Assembly (NCBI GenBank): GCA_963802745.1
Contig: CAWDKL010000071.1
Location: forward strand, 214,161-278,160
Source: JAJPKK01 sp963802745
GTDB taxonomy: Bacteria > Pseudomonadota > Alphaproteobacteria > Rhizobiales > Xanthobacteraceae
DNA: 64,000 nucleotides
Direction: 5' to 3'
The translations under genes were made by a program, and so were the position numbers. The notes below the pieces were generated by a model, which worked only from the letters and a program-made list of their open reading frames with translations, did not search any database and had not been told where the DNA came from. Below, one piece after another: positions 1 through 8,866 of this stretch. Within the stretch, counting starts at the first letter, position 1. Every line of letters begins with the position of its first letter.

Positions 1-1382
1 AATTCACCCGCGGCGTAGAGCCCGGGAATCGGCGCATCCTCGATGTCGAGCACACGGCCGCAGGTGTCGATCTTCAGTCCCCCGAAGGTGAAGGTGATGC
101 CGCACCCAACGGAGTAGGCTTCGAACGGCGATTTTTCCATGGTGTTCGCCCAGTTCGTCTTGTCGAGCGCGAGGCCGACCGTGGCCTTGCCGTCCTTGAT
201 GTTCGGATCGAACTTCACGTCACGTTTCACGGCAGCATTGTAGTCCCGCATGGTCCTGAGAAAACCGGCGGGGTTTACGTCTTGCATCCTGTTGACCAGT
301 TCTTCCAAAGTATCGGCGCGGACCTTCGTGGCACCCCGCATTTTGTATTCGTCGCGTAAAAGATAGAGAGTCTGCGAATCGAATACTTGCCACGCATAGC
401 CGCCGGGCTGCTCCAGCACCGCGCGGCCATATTTCGCGTAGGTGTAATTGCGAAAATCCGCGCCTTCGTTGACGAAACGCTCGCCATTCGCGTTCACCAT
501 CAGGCCGAACGGATAGCTGTGCCGGTAACCGGCGCTGTGCTGGCCGTCGACGTCGCCAAAATCGTTGGCGTAGCGCTCCCAGGCGACCGCGTGCGCGCCC
601 GACCATTGACCGTAGGACTGCGCGCCGATGTCGAGCGCCATGCGGATGCCGTCGCCCGTATTGTAACGGGTGCCGCGCACCTTTGCCATGTCCCATCCGG
701 GACCGAGGTAGCGTGAACGCCACTCCCGGTTCGACTCAAAGCCGCCGCAGGCGAGCACAACGGCGCGGCCCCGGACGACTTCCTCCGCGCCATCGACCAG
801 GATCCGCACGCCTTCGACCCCGCCCTTGCCGCGCAGGAGCGCGGTGGCGCGCGCACCGTATCGCAGAATCACGCCATGCTTGGCGGCGGCCTTGTATTCG
901 GATTCCACGAGGCCGGCGCCGCCGCCATTGGCGTAGATCACCACGCCGCCGAAGAATTTGAACCGGCCTTCGTGGTTGTAGGCTTGACGACCATAGTTCG
1001 GGAGGAATTTGACGCCGCGGCCCATCAACCAGTGCACGGTGTCGGTGCTATTGCGTACCAGCGTCTCGGCAAGATCGGGATCGATGTAATACTGGGTGAT
1101 GCGGCCGAGATCGTCGAGATAGTTCTCAGCGGTGTATTCGCCGAAATCGGTACGTGCGATATCGGCATCGCTCAGGTCCGGCACGACGCGTTTGATATCC
1201 CGCACACCGTGGTGCACCATCCGGAAGCCGCCGCCGGTGAATTTCGAATTGCCGCCGCGCTTTAGCTCCGGTGCACGCTCGATCAACGCAACACGAGTAA
1301 CCTTCTCGGCGGCGGCGAGCGCCGCGCATAAAGCCGCGTTGCCTCCGCCGACGACGACAACGTCAAAAGCGCGATTTTCCAT
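1..1382 (-). CDS. FAD-dependent oxidoreductase, fumarate reductase/tricarballylate dehydrogenase-like (3' end cut by window edge)
   Basis: About 460 codons are visible from the ATG at 1382 and the frame is still open at base 1. The N-terminus has a Rossmann FAD-binding motif (DVVVVGGGNAAL, from about residue 7). A second flavin motif, IPGLYAAGEF, lies at the window edge, where this family normally has some 30-60 more residues. The middle contains the GGFESNREWR and NEGADFRNYTYAKYG segments typical of the succinate dehydrogenase/fumarate reductase flavoprotein superfamily, especially the TcuA-like soluble dehydrogenases. These oxidise or reduce small di- and tricarboxylates; the substrate here cannot be read. 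No partner subunit is visible upstream. The 3' end lies outside the window. Confidence 0.85.
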   Translation of the reverse strand, partial: MENRAFDVVVVGGGNAALCAALAAAEKVTRVALIERAPELKRGGNSKFTGGGFRMVHHGVRDIKRVVPDLSDADIARTDFGEYTAENYLDDLGRITQYYIDPDLAETLVRNSTDTVHWLMGRGVKFLPNYGRQAYNHEGRFKFFGGVVIYANGGGAGLVESEYKAAAKHGVILRYGARATALLRGKGGVEGVRILVDGAEEVVRGRAVVLACGGFESNREWRSRYLGPGWDMAKVRGTRYNTGDGIRMALDIGAQSYGQWSGAHAVAWERYANDFGDVDGQHSAGYRHSYPFGLMVNANGERFVNEGADFRNYTYAKYGRAVLEQPGGYAWQVFDSQTLYLLRDEYKMRGATKVRADTLEELVNRMQDVNPAGFLRTMRDYNAAVKRDVKFDPNIKDGKATVGLALDKTNWANTMEKSPFEAYSVGCGITFTFGGLKIDTCGRVLDIEDAPIPGLYAAGE

Positions 1383-2068
1383 TTATCCCGGTTCCCCGAC
1401 GACGATCCGAATATTCCATCGAGTGGAAGGATATTCATTTCTGCGCTTTTCGAGTACGGAGCATCAGCTGCGCTGTCAACGGTTCGCGCGCACGACGCCG
1501 ACACGACAGGCGGACCGAGCCCGGGTGAGCCCCGCAGCGCAATCTGCAGGTGCGGCAGTGTGGTGGACGCGCCGGTACGCGGGGCATATCGCCCTACTGA
1601 TCTGAGGGGACCCAATTGCCTGGTCGCGCCGCCCATAGTCGCACTCACGGTGTTGCCAGGGTCCGGAGATCGGGGACGACCTGGTTCGGCCGCGCCTATT
1701 AGGTGCCTAAGTAACGAATCTCATAAGTGCGATGACGTATTGTTCCGACGCTCGCAGGCGCGCCAGAAAGACTTGCCGCCGCCGTTGCCCCATCATTCGG
1801 CACGAAAAATACGGCACCGTAATTAGGAATCAAGGCACTAAGTCTGGAGTGCTCCTCGTCATCAGCTTGGAAGGTTGTGTTTCGAGCACTCAAATTTACC
1901 GGGCAACACTGTGCTGTTTACCAAATTACCGGTTGATCGGGAAACAACCGCCAACTCCTGCGTTCTGTACAATGACAGCGAGGCGATGCCCGACTGGATC
2001 GATGCCCAGTTGGATGGCCCGACATTCTTCGGCGGCATGCAGAAGGTGCTAATCTGCGATACCCGCCT
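1383..2068. other. 686-base stretch without a recognisable gene
   Basis: This separates the flavoprotein start (minus strand) from the amidase relic. Only short open frames are present. One on the plus strand (1875-2096) has protein-like composition, including the segment DAQLDGPTFFGGMQKVLI, but I recognise no family in it. I see no tRNA, terminator or IS end. Confidence 0.4.
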
Positions 2069-2476
2069 TCAAATCGTGACACCAGTCGCACCCTGACACC
2101 CGCAACGATCCGCCACGAAGTAACCCTCGGTACCGGCTTCATAGCCTGTTCGCCACCTGCTCCCATGCAGCGGTCCGCGCACGTTGCCGCTCTTGCGTTC
2201 GGCATCTCGCTGTCGCGCTTCGTCGAGAGCCTTTTCGCTGAGCGTGATGATCGCGTTGATCACCGGGCCCTTTTTGTCGTAGGCCTCGATCCGCTTGAGG
2301 TACGCCTTCACCAATTGCTCGGACGTCAACGTTCCGTCGGCAAACGCCGCATTCACGTCGGCGATTGTCGCCGTCTCGATGTTCAATCCTGCGGCGCGCG
2401 CCGGCACGTACAACGCACCAGCGAGCGCGCACGATGCAACTACAGAATACAGCACTCGTTTTATGCGCATAGTCAT
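2069..2476 (-). pseudogene. amidase-signature family protein, N-terminal relic
   Basis: The start at 2476 has a strong GGGGAGAT ribosome site. The product opens with a signal peptide (MRIKRVLYSVVASCALAGA, with an Ala-Arg-Ala-Ala cleavage region). The conserved amidase N-terminus follows: a helix with LTSEQLVKAYLKRIEAYD, then GPVINAIITLSEKALDEAR, then VRGPLHG. In intact amidases GPLHG leads directly into the KDN segment and the Lys-Ser-Ser catalytic core. Here it runs into unrelated sequence and stops about 30 codons later. Over 350 residues, including the whole catalytic core, are missing, so this is a truncated remnant. It lies just left of the tRNA-Pro fragment, in the segment that may belong to an integrated element. 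Confidence 0.75.
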
Positions 2477-2655
2477 CTGTATCTCCCCAGTGGTTTCCAC
2501 GATGGCTTATCGGTCTCGGCGTCGTCTCGCGCAGAGCAACGGGTGTGCCAGGCCGTCCGCGCACCTCCACCTCACCTTGGCATCGAAGGAACATGAACAG
2601 ACGCAAACGAAGGTGCAGCAAATCGCTGATTATTCGAGGAGGGCCAAGTAGCCGG

Positions 2656-2705
2656 CCTCGTTCGGGACGAGGGGGTCGCAGGTTCAAATCCTGCCACTCC
2701 GACCA
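2656..2705 (+). pseudogene. 3' half of tRNA-Pro(CGG), probable attachment-site scar
   Basis: These 50 bases fold as the 3' part of a tRNA. Anticodon stem CCTCG/CGAGG encloses the 7-base loop TTCGGGA (anticodon CGG). A 5-base variable loop and T stem-loop GCAGG-TTCAAAT-CCTGC follow, then the acceptor strand CACTCCG, discriminator A and encoded CCA. No D arm or matching acceptor strand lies upstream. A 3' tRNA segment starting at the anticodon stem is what tyrosine-recombinase integration into a tRNA gene leaves at the far end of an element. The intact copy would then lie to the left, outside the window. Confidence 0.75.
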
Positions 2706-3370
2706 AATATTTCCAATGACTTAACTTCGACCGCGTTTTTTCCTGCCACACCTTGTGCCATACCTTGGCGGAGTGAGTTTTGCGGCCGTTTAGGCTGCTA
2801 CCGGCAGGCGAGATGATCCGAAGCTGCGGTTCTTTTTGGAAGCGATCGAAGGTTATCGCCGCGGGCGTGGTGAAGGACCTGCCGCGTTGTTTTTCTGGTA
2901 GCTGCGCATTTCGCCTGTAAGGGTCCGGGATGCCTTCGAAATTTTTGATCCCCTGCCTTAGGTGCAGGTCGGGGAGCGACCGGTAACGGAGGCCACTGAA
3001 CCGCTATGAGGGTCCTTGGACACCGCCGCGCTCGAAGTGCGCGTCCTGGAAACCGAGGCTCTTCTCAAGGACATCCTGCTCTCGAAAAATCGCTTTCGCT
3101 GCCTATGAAAACCCATCCCGAGGCGCAGGCGGCCCCGCGGGAGATGGACGACGCCGTCGAGACGGCCCGCAGCCAAATCTTTTTCTCCAATCTTCCGAGT
3201 GTCAAAGACTACCGGCGCCAGTCGAAATCCTAGGAAAATTTTGGGCTCGGAGCGCGGAAGCGAGCGGCCTTGAAGGTCCCGCGCGGGCGGGGATCCCCAC
3301 AAAAGAAGCCGTCCTGCGCGGTGCCACACGAGAGGAACACGCTGAGCAGGTTCAACTGCAGGATTTAGGT
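2706..3370. other. 665-base stretch without a recognisable gene
   Basis: This follows the tRNA-Pro fragment. Several short open frames overlap on both strands and none resembles a known family. A plus-strand run around 3015-3105 (LDTAALEVRVLETEALL...) looks protein-like and could be the tail of a lost gene. I see no hairpin with a T tract and no further tRNA. Confidence 0.4.
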
Positions 3371-3815
3371 TCAAAGGAGTTTTGTAGGAGATTCCCGATA
3401 CACGAGGACCGGGATGGCGCTGCGGGTTAAGACTTTCACTGTCTCGCTGCCCAGCACAATTGCAGAGAGTCCGCGCCGCCCATGCGAGGCCATCACGATC
3501 AAATCGCATCCTTTCATCTTCGCTGTATCGATAATGGCTTGAAAAGGATGTGCGTGCTCGACGTGGAGGGTATCGCAATTTACGCCCGCTTTCGCGGCAT
3601 CCTTCACTTGTTCGAGGTGCTCTGTTGCGATGGTCGCCATTCGTTTTTATACGATTCGGATGTGTTCGTAACCGCTGCAAGGACGTGGAACGGAGGCGAG
3701 ACTGTAACCCCGGTCACCTTGGCATTGACCGCCTTTGCCAAGGACATACCATACTGCATGGCACCTTTGGACAGATTCCGAGCCATCAGTGGGAATAAGA
3801 ATATGCTTGTACATA
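3371..3815 (-). pseudogene. universal stress protein (UspA family), two frameshifts
   Basis: The gene starts MYKHILIPTDGSE at 3815, the classic UspA beginning, but three reading frames are needed to follow it. Frame one breaks near 3776, where one extra T follows the GSE codons. Frame two carries GAMQYGMSLAKAVNAKVTGV up to about 3650. Frame three carries TEHLEQVKDAAKAGV and the family's C-terminal nucleotide-binding signature, CDLIVMASHGRRGLSAIVLG. The total is about 148 residues, normal for UspA. The gene follows kdpC on the same strand and may have been part of that operon. Either it is decayed or two sequencing errors are present. Confidence 0.8.
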
Positions 3816-3860
3816 TAATGTTTCCCTTTCAATGGCAGCCGGGAATACGTCTTCGCTGCA

Positions 3861-4484
3861 TCAGTTGGGCCTCGGATAAGCGCGCTGCAGCGCGAGATTG
3901 AGGTCAAGAACGTTCACGCGCGGCTCGCCGAAGATATGGAAGCTTCGGCTGGTGACGTGGTTATCGAGGAGGGCAGCGATGTCCGCTGCCGGGACGCCGC
4001 GCGCCTGCGCTACGCGGGCGACTTGCATCGCCGCATTGGCGGGGCTGACATCCGGATCAAGACCCGAGGCCGACGTCGTTAGCATGTCTGCGGGAAGCAT
4101 GGCGCCCGCAAGGGTTGGTTGCATCGTTTCCAGCACGCCGCGGTCCGCTAACAGGCGCTGCAGCAATTCGTTGCTGGTCGGACCGAGATTGGAGCCGGTC
4201 GAACTCGCCGCGTTGTAGGGCGCGGGCACGGTTTTGGTTGGATCAGCCGGGTCGACATCGGTGGTCGCCGAGGGACGGCCATGAAACCATTCCGGGCCTT
4301 TCCACGCTTGCCCGATCAGGCGCGAGCCGATGATGGTGCCATCGGGATTCCTTTCCAGGCTGCCGTTCGCCTGAACCGGCATCAGCCACTGACCCAGACC
4401 GACGAGCACTAGCGGATAAGCGATGCCGCACAGCACCCAGGTGACCAGGGAAGCCCGCAACGCGGCCACGATGATGTCACGCAT
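3861..4484 (-). CDS. kdpC: potassium-transporting ATPase subunit C
   Basis: This 207-residue subunit stabilises the KdpFABC complex, which imports K+ at the inner membrane under potassium limitation. The N-terminus has the single membrane helix (LRASLVTWVLCGIAYPLVL). The periplasmic-type domain carries the family segments GSRLIGQ and VARVAQARGVPAADI, and NVLDLNLALQ near the end. Length is normal for KdpC. It lies 11 bases downstream of kdpB on the same strand and is probably translated from the same message. Confidence 0.96.
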   Translation of the reverse strand: MRDIIVAALRASLVTWVLCGIAYPLVLVGLGQWLMPVQANGSLERNPDGTIIGSRLIGQAWKGPEWFHGRPSATTDVDPADPTKTVPAPYNAASSTGSNLGPTSNELLQRLLADRGVLETMQPTLAGAMLPADMLTTSASGLDPDVSPANAAMQVARVAQARGVPAADIAALLDNHVTSRSFHIFGEPRVNVLDLNLALQRAYPRPN

Positions 4485-4495
4485 GTCACAGCCCT

Positions 4496-6589
4496 CTAAA
4501 GCAGTGGCGACAACAACAGATCGATCGCCTTGATGCCAATGAACGGCGCAATCAGACCGCCGAGGCCATAGACAACGAGGTTTCGGTAGAACGTATCCTC
4601 TGCGCTGGTGGGCCGGAACCGCACACCGCGCAATGCCAGCGGAATCAACGCAGGAATGATGAGCGCGTTGAAGATCAACGCCGAGAGCACGGCGCTGTGC
4701 GGCGTCGCCAGCCCCATGACGTTGAGGCCCGAAAGCCCTGGCAGCGCGACGATGAACATGGCGGGTATGATGGCGAAATATTTGGCCACATCGTTGGCGA
4801 TCGAAAAGGTGGTCAAAGCTCCGCGCGTCATCAGCATCTGCTTGCCGATACCCACGAGGTCAAGAAGCTTGGTCGGATCGGAATCGAGGTCGATCAAGTT
4901 CGCGGCTTCTTTGGCCGCGTTGGTGCCCGAATGCATGGCCACGCCGACATCGGCTTGCGCGAGGGCCGGCGCATCATTGGTGCCGTCACCGGTCATTGCG
5001 ACCAGGCGACCCTGGGCTTGCTCGCGGCGGATCAGCTTCAGTTTTTCTTCGGGCTTGGCCTCCGCTACGAAATCGTCCACGCCCGCTTGTGCCGCGATCG
5101 CAGCAGCGGTCACGGGATTATCGCCGGTGACCATGACGGTGCGAATGCCCATGTCGCGCAATTGCTCGATGCGCAGCCGTATGCCGGGCTTGGGGACGTC
5201 CGACAAAGCGATCACGCCAAAGATGTTGTCATCGACGGAAACTGCGAGCGGCGTTGCTCCCTTCTTCGCCACCCGCTCTGCCGTGTCCTTGAGGTCGGGC
5301 GGCTCCGTGGCGCCATAGGCTTCGGCCACATGCAAGGCTACGGCGTTGACGGCTCCTTTTCGGATCACGCGTCCGTCGGGCAGATCGACGCCGCTCATGC
5401 GCGTCTCCGCCGAGAAATCGAGGCGCCGGCTGCGATCGAGCAGGGAATTGCGTTTAGCCCCGAGCTTTTCGGCGAAGACGATCACGGAGCGTCCTTCCGG
5501 CGTCGTGTCGAAAGCGGAGGCAAGGTAGGCGGCCTGAACGAGCGCGTCCGCGCTGGTTCCCGCAAGCGGAATGAACTCGGTCGCTTGCCGGTTGCCGATC
5601 GTGATGGTGCCGGTCTTGTCCAGCAGCAGGGTGTGCACGTCGCCGGCGGCCTCAACGGCCTTTCCAGACGTCGCGAGGACATTGAACCGGAAGGTGCGAT
5701 CGATCCCGGCGATCCCGATGGCGGACAGCAGCGCGCCGATGGTGGTCGGAATCAGCGCGACCAGGAGTGCAATCAGGTCGGCGATGTTGATTTGCGCCTG
5801 CAAATAGACCGCAACGGGCGCCATGGTCGCCACCACGATGACGAAGATCAGCGTCAATATGGCGAGCAGAACGGTCAGCGCCATCTCGTTCGGAGTTTTC
5901 TGCCGTTTGGCGCCTTCCACGAGGTGGATCATGCGATCGAGGAAGCTTTCCCCTGGATTGGTCGTGGCGCGAACGAGCAAATGATCCGAGACCAGCATAG
6001 TGCCCGCGGTCACCGAGGAGAACATGTCGGTTCCCGGCTCCTTTCTCACCGGCGCCGACTTACCGGTGATGGCCGACTCATCCACATAGGCCACACCTTC
6101 GATCACCTCGCCGTCGGTCGGGATGAGTTCACCCTTGTCCACCCGGACGATATCGTCCTTGCGCAAGTTGGTCGCCGGCACCTGCTCGATTTCGTCGGAG
6201 CTCAGGACTCGTCTAGCCATCAACTCGGTCTGGGTCCGCCGCAGTGAAACGGCCTTCGCTTTTCCTCGCCCCTCCGCGAGCGCCTCCGCGAAGTTCGCAA
6301 ACCACACGGTCAACAGCAGAATGACCGTTACGACGCCGTTGTACGTTGCGGATGCGCTTGAGGGTCCGAATAGACCCGGATCAATCGTGAGCGCGGCGGT
6401 CACCAGTGCGCCGAGCCAGACCACGAACATCACGGGATTGCGCACCTGGGTCCTGGGATCAAATTTCTTGAGCGAACCGACTGCAGCCTGCCGCCATAGT
6501 TCGGTCCCATAAGCCTCAATGCCCGGCGCGACGCGAGGCGCCTTGCGGCGAAACGTTCTGTGCAGGCTCACTTCCGGCGTATCGTTCAT
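4496..6589 (-). CDS. kdpB: potassium-transporting P-type ATPase subunit B, with a Glu-to-Lys change in the TGES motif
   Basis: The 697-residue catalytic P-type ATPase subunit of KdpFABC is full length. The phosphorylation motif DKTGT is intact with Asp at residue 324. The hinge sequence GDGTNDAPALAQADVG and the membrane helices are also intact. The actuator-domain dephosphorylation motif, TGES in characterised P-type ATPases including KdpB, reads TGKS here, with Lys at residue 177 (codon at 6059-6061). That Glu activates the water that hydrolyses the aspartyl phosphate, so this pump is predicted to stall in the phosphorylated state. The gene lies between kdpA (35-base gap) and kdpC (11-base gap). 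Confidence 0.95.
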   Translation of the reverse strand: MNDTPEVSLHRTFRRKAPRVAPGIEAYGTELWRQAAVGSLKKFDPRTQVRNPVMFVVWLGALVTAALTIDPGLFGPSSASATYNGVVTVILLLTVWFANFAEALAEGRGKAKAVSLRRTQTELMARRVLSSDEIEQVPATNLRKDDIVRVDKGELIPTDGEVIEGVAYVDESAITGKSAPVRKEPGTDMFSSVTAGTMLVSDHLLVRATTNPGESFLDRMIHLVEGAKRQKTPNEMALTVLLAILTLIFVIVVATMAPVAVYLQAQINIADLIALLVALIPTTIGALLSAIGIAGIDRTFRFNVLATSGKAVEAAGDVHTLLLDKTGTITIGNRQATEFIPLAGTSADALVQAAYLASAFDTTPEGRSVIVFAEKLGAKRNSLLDRSRRLDFSAETRMSGVDLPDGRVIRKGAVNAVALHVAEAYGATEPPDLKDTAERVAKKGATPLAVSVDDNIFGVIALSDVPKPGIRLRIEQLRDMGIRTVMVTGDNPVTAAAIAAQAGVDDFVAEAKPEEKLKLIRREQAQGRLVAMTGDGTNDAPALAQADVGVAMHSGTNAAKEAANLIDLDSDPTKLLDLVGIGKQMLMTRGALTTFSIANDVAKYFAIIPAMFIVALPGLSGLNVMGLATPHSAVLSALIFNALIIPALIPLALRGVRFRPTSAEDTFYRNLVVYGLGGLIAPFIGIKAIDLLLSPLL

Positions 6590-6624
6590 GTTCGTTATTC
6601 CAGGCCCGAGCGTGGAGCGTGGGA

Positions 6625-8355
6625 TCAGAAGAGGAGGCCGCTCTGCATGGCGAAGAACTCAGCGATCGGTCCCAGGACGAGCGCCGGGAAGAACGTGAGC
6701 GCACCCACCACCAGGATGGTGACCAGCCAGAAGATCCCGAACTTCAAGCTGTCCGTGCGCAGCGTGCCGCGTGTAACCGGCACCGTGGGTTTCGCCGCCA
6801 CCGATCCGGCCACCGCCATCATGAAGATGATTGGTGGATAGCGGCCAATGAGGATGACGACGGCAGTGGCCAAATTGTACCAAGGGGTGTTTGCATTCAG
6901 TCCGGCGAAGGCCGATCCATTATTGGCGGCGGAACTGGTGAATGCGTAAAGCACTTCGGAATAGCCGTGCATTGCGGTGTTGCCGAGCGAGGCAACGCCG
7001 TAGGGCGCGACCATCGACCAGCCGGTAGGCGCGAGGATCACCAGTGGATGGATCAGCAGCGTCAAGGAGACCAGAACGATCTCGGGCTTCTCGATCTTCT
7101 TGCCGAGGAACTCCGGCGTTCGTCCGACCATGAGGCCGGCGATGAAGACAGCGATGATGCCGTAGACCAGGGCGGCGAGGAACCCCACGCCCTTTCCGCC
7201 GAACACGCATTGCAGCATCATGCCGATGAAGGTGCCCATGCCGCCGAGCGGAGTGAAGCTGTCGTGCATAGAGTTCACGCTGCCCGTTGTGAAGGTGGTG
7301 GTAACGAGGCCAAATAGTCCGCTCTGGACGATGCCAAAACGCACTTCCTTGCCCTCCATGTTACCGCCGGGCTGGGTCGAGCTGGCCGCCGTCTCGATGC
7401 CCACCTTCGCCAGCAGCGGCGTGCCGGCTTGTTCCGGCACGATGACGACCGGCAGGAACAGGAGCAGCAGCGCGCCCATGACCCCGTAAAGAACCCAACC
7501 TTGGCGGCGGTTGCCGATCATCTCGCCGAAGCAGAGCACGATCGAGCTCGGCAGCACGATCATCAGCAGCATCTGCACCAGGTTGGTGATAGGGGTCGGA
7601 TTCTCATAGGGATGGGAGGCGTTGGCGCTGAAGAAGCCGCCACCGTTTGTGCCCATGTGCTTGATGGTCTCGAACGAGGCCACCGGCCCCAGCGCGATGG
7701 TCTGGTCTGCCCCCTGCACCGTATGCGCGGTGACATCGGCGGCGAGAGTTTGGGGCTCACCCTGCTGAATCAGTAGCAACGCGAGCACGAACGACGCAGG
7801 CATCAGCACGCGTGTGGTGAAGCGGATCATATCCCTGTAGAAGTTACCCAGATTGGCGCCGCCGTCCTTCACCGTGAAAGCGCGGATGAACGCCATGGCG
7901 ACGACGAACCCCGTCGTCGCGGAGGTGAACATCGGAAAGGTGATGGCCGCCATCTGGCTGAAGTTCGACAGCGTCGTCTCGCCGCCATACCCCTGCCAGT
8001 CGGTGTTGGTGATGAAGCTCACCGCCGTGTTGAAGGCGAGCATGGGCTCCATGCCGGCGAAGTGCCGGGTATTCAGCGGCAGATGATCCTGGAACACCAG
8101 GATCAGGAAAATGATCACGGCCATGATAAAGTTGGTCGCCAGCATGTGCAGCGTATAGGCCTTCCAGTCCATCGCCTGGCCGCAGATCCGCCGACCGATC
8201 AGCAGGTAGATGCCATTGTCGATCGGATCGAACAGGCGATCAAACGGGGTCTTCCGGCCGGTCGTCACCCAGGCCAGGTAACGCCCCACCGGGATGCTGA
8301 TCAGGAGCCCAATCAGCAGCGTTAATCCGATCTGCAGCCAGCCTTGGGATGTCAT
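6625..8355 (-). CDS. kdpA: potassium-transporting ATPase subunit A
   Basis: This 576-residue channel-like subunit provides the K+ selectivity filter of KdpFABC. All four filter-loop signatures are visible: TNTDWQGYGGE, MGTNGGGFFSANASHPYENP, MHDSFTPLGG and NNGSAFAGL. It has about ten membrane helices and normal length. In the first loop Asp stands where many homologues have Asn (TNTNWQ). The start at 8355 follows a GAGGAAACGC stretch that can serve as a ribosome site, 19 bases after kdpF. It is the second gene of a kdpFABC operon; no kdpD or kdpE sensor genes occur in the window. Confidence 0.96.
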   Translation of the reverse strand: MTSQGWLQIGLTLLIGLLISIPVGRYLAWVTTGRKTPFDRLFDPIDNGIYLLIGRRICGQAMDWKAYTLHMLATNFIMAVIIFLILVFQDHLPLNTRHFAGMEPMLAFNTAVSFITNTDWQGYGGETTLSNFSQMAAITFPMFTSATTGFVVAMAFIRAFTVKDGGANLGNFYRDMIRFTTRVLMPASFVLALLLIQQGEPQTLAADVTAHTVQGADQTIALGPVASFETIKHMGTNGGGFFSANASHPYENPTPITNLVQMLLMIVLPSSIVLCFGEMIGNRRQGWVLYGVMGALLLLFLPVVIVPEQAGTPLLAKVGIETAASSTQPGGNMEGKEVRFGIVQSGLFGLVTTTFTTGSVNSMHDSFTPLGGMGTFIGMMLQCVFGGKGVGFLAALVYGIIAVFIAGLMVGRTPEFLGKKIEKPEIVLVSLTLLIHPLVILAPTGWSMVAPYGVASLGNTAMHGYSEVLYAFTSSAANNGSAFAGLNANTPWYNLATAVVILIGRYPPIIFMMAVAGSVAAKPTVPVTRGTLRTDSLKFGIFWLVTILVVGALTFFPALVLGPIAEFFAMQSGLLF

Positions 8356-8374
8356 AGCGTTTCCTCGGTGGCGA

Positions 8375-8458
8375 TCAGAACTTCTCGGGATGGATCACCG
8401 CGTAGAAGAGATAGATGACGAGAGCGACGACCAGCGCCAACAGCACGTACAGGGCCAT
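8375..8458 (-). CDS. kdpF: KdpF small membrane subunit (27 residues)
   Basis: A 27-codon frame encodes MALYVLLALVVALVIYLFYA followed by VIHPEKF. It is a single hydrophobic helix with the short tail ending HPEKF that is typical of KdpF, the peptide that stabilises KdpABC. It starts at 8458 with an AGGA ribosome site nine bases upstream and ends 19 bases before kdpA. Position and composition fit the first gene of kdpFABC. Confidence 0.9.
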   Translation of the reverse strand: MALYVLLALVVALVIYLFYAVIHPEKF

Positions 8459-8600
8459 TTTGTATTCCTAGACCAACGTTTCCTTGGTTAGATTCATATC
8501 GAAAAGTCGTCTGTTATAAGACTTCTCCCTCTGACACAGCGCTTTCAGAAGTGGCTTACGAAACCGGCAAGTGATGAGTTTCTTGGAATCGATCATCTAG
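8459..8600 (-). promoter_or_regulatory. presumed kdpFABC promoter and leader
   Basis: This is the only gap ahead of kdpF long enough to hold a promoter. On the minus strand it contains a TATAAC hexamer (complement of 8513-8518) set within an imperfect inverted repeat, GAAAAGTC at 8501 and GACTTCTC at 8520, which could be a KdpE-type site. No convincing -35 element is visible at the right distance, so the placement is an inference. Confidence 0.3.
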
Positions 8601-8625
8601 CGCGCTGGTCGCCGTCGCGGCCAGC

Positions 8626-8787
8626 TCACGATTTCGATTCGGGCTCGATCACGCCCTCCGAAAAGAATACCAGTCCGGCAAACAGGCCGAAGAAACCAAC
8701 CAAGAGAAGAAGCATGATGATCACAAGCACTTCGCGCCTCTCGGTTCGTGTCGGTGGACAAGTAGCGTGTAATGGCTTTTCAGACAT
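8626..8787 (-). CDS. small single-span membrane protein of unknown function (53 residues)
   Basis: Starting at 8787 this frame encodes MSEKPLHATCPPTRTERREV, then an uninterrupted hydrophobic helix of about 24 residues (LVIIMLLLLVGFFGLFAGLVFF), then an acidic tail SEGVIEPESKS. The cytoplasmic half is positively charged just before the helix, giving a clear N-in orientation. I do not recognise a family. It points the same way as kdpF and lies 168 bases upstream of it, so it could be co-expressed with the potassium pump. Frame, helix and charge pattern support a real gene, but no start-site evidence is strong. Confidence 0.55.
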   Translation of the reverse strand: MSEKPLHATCPPTRTERREVLVIIMLLLLVGFFGLFAGLVFFSEGVIEPESKS

Positions 8788-8866
8788 GGATCCGCATCTA
8801 GGGGGGCTCGATTGCGATGCACGATATCATGTATATTGTGGAAATCATATGAACTCGAGGTGAAGC

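Noticed and set aside
2620..2655. A 5' half completing the tRNA-Pro
   Set aside because: No acceptor strand complementary to CACTCCG and no D arm are present in the 60 bases upstream.
2958..3680. A 240-codon minus-strand frame covering the usp relic
   Set aside because: It overlaps the recognisable UspA pieces in another frame and has an Arg-rich, non-protein-like composition.
4697..6247. A 516-codon open frame on the plus strand
   Set aside because: It is antisense to kdpB, rich in Arg/His/Gln, and has no family resemblance. kdpB itself is unmistakable.
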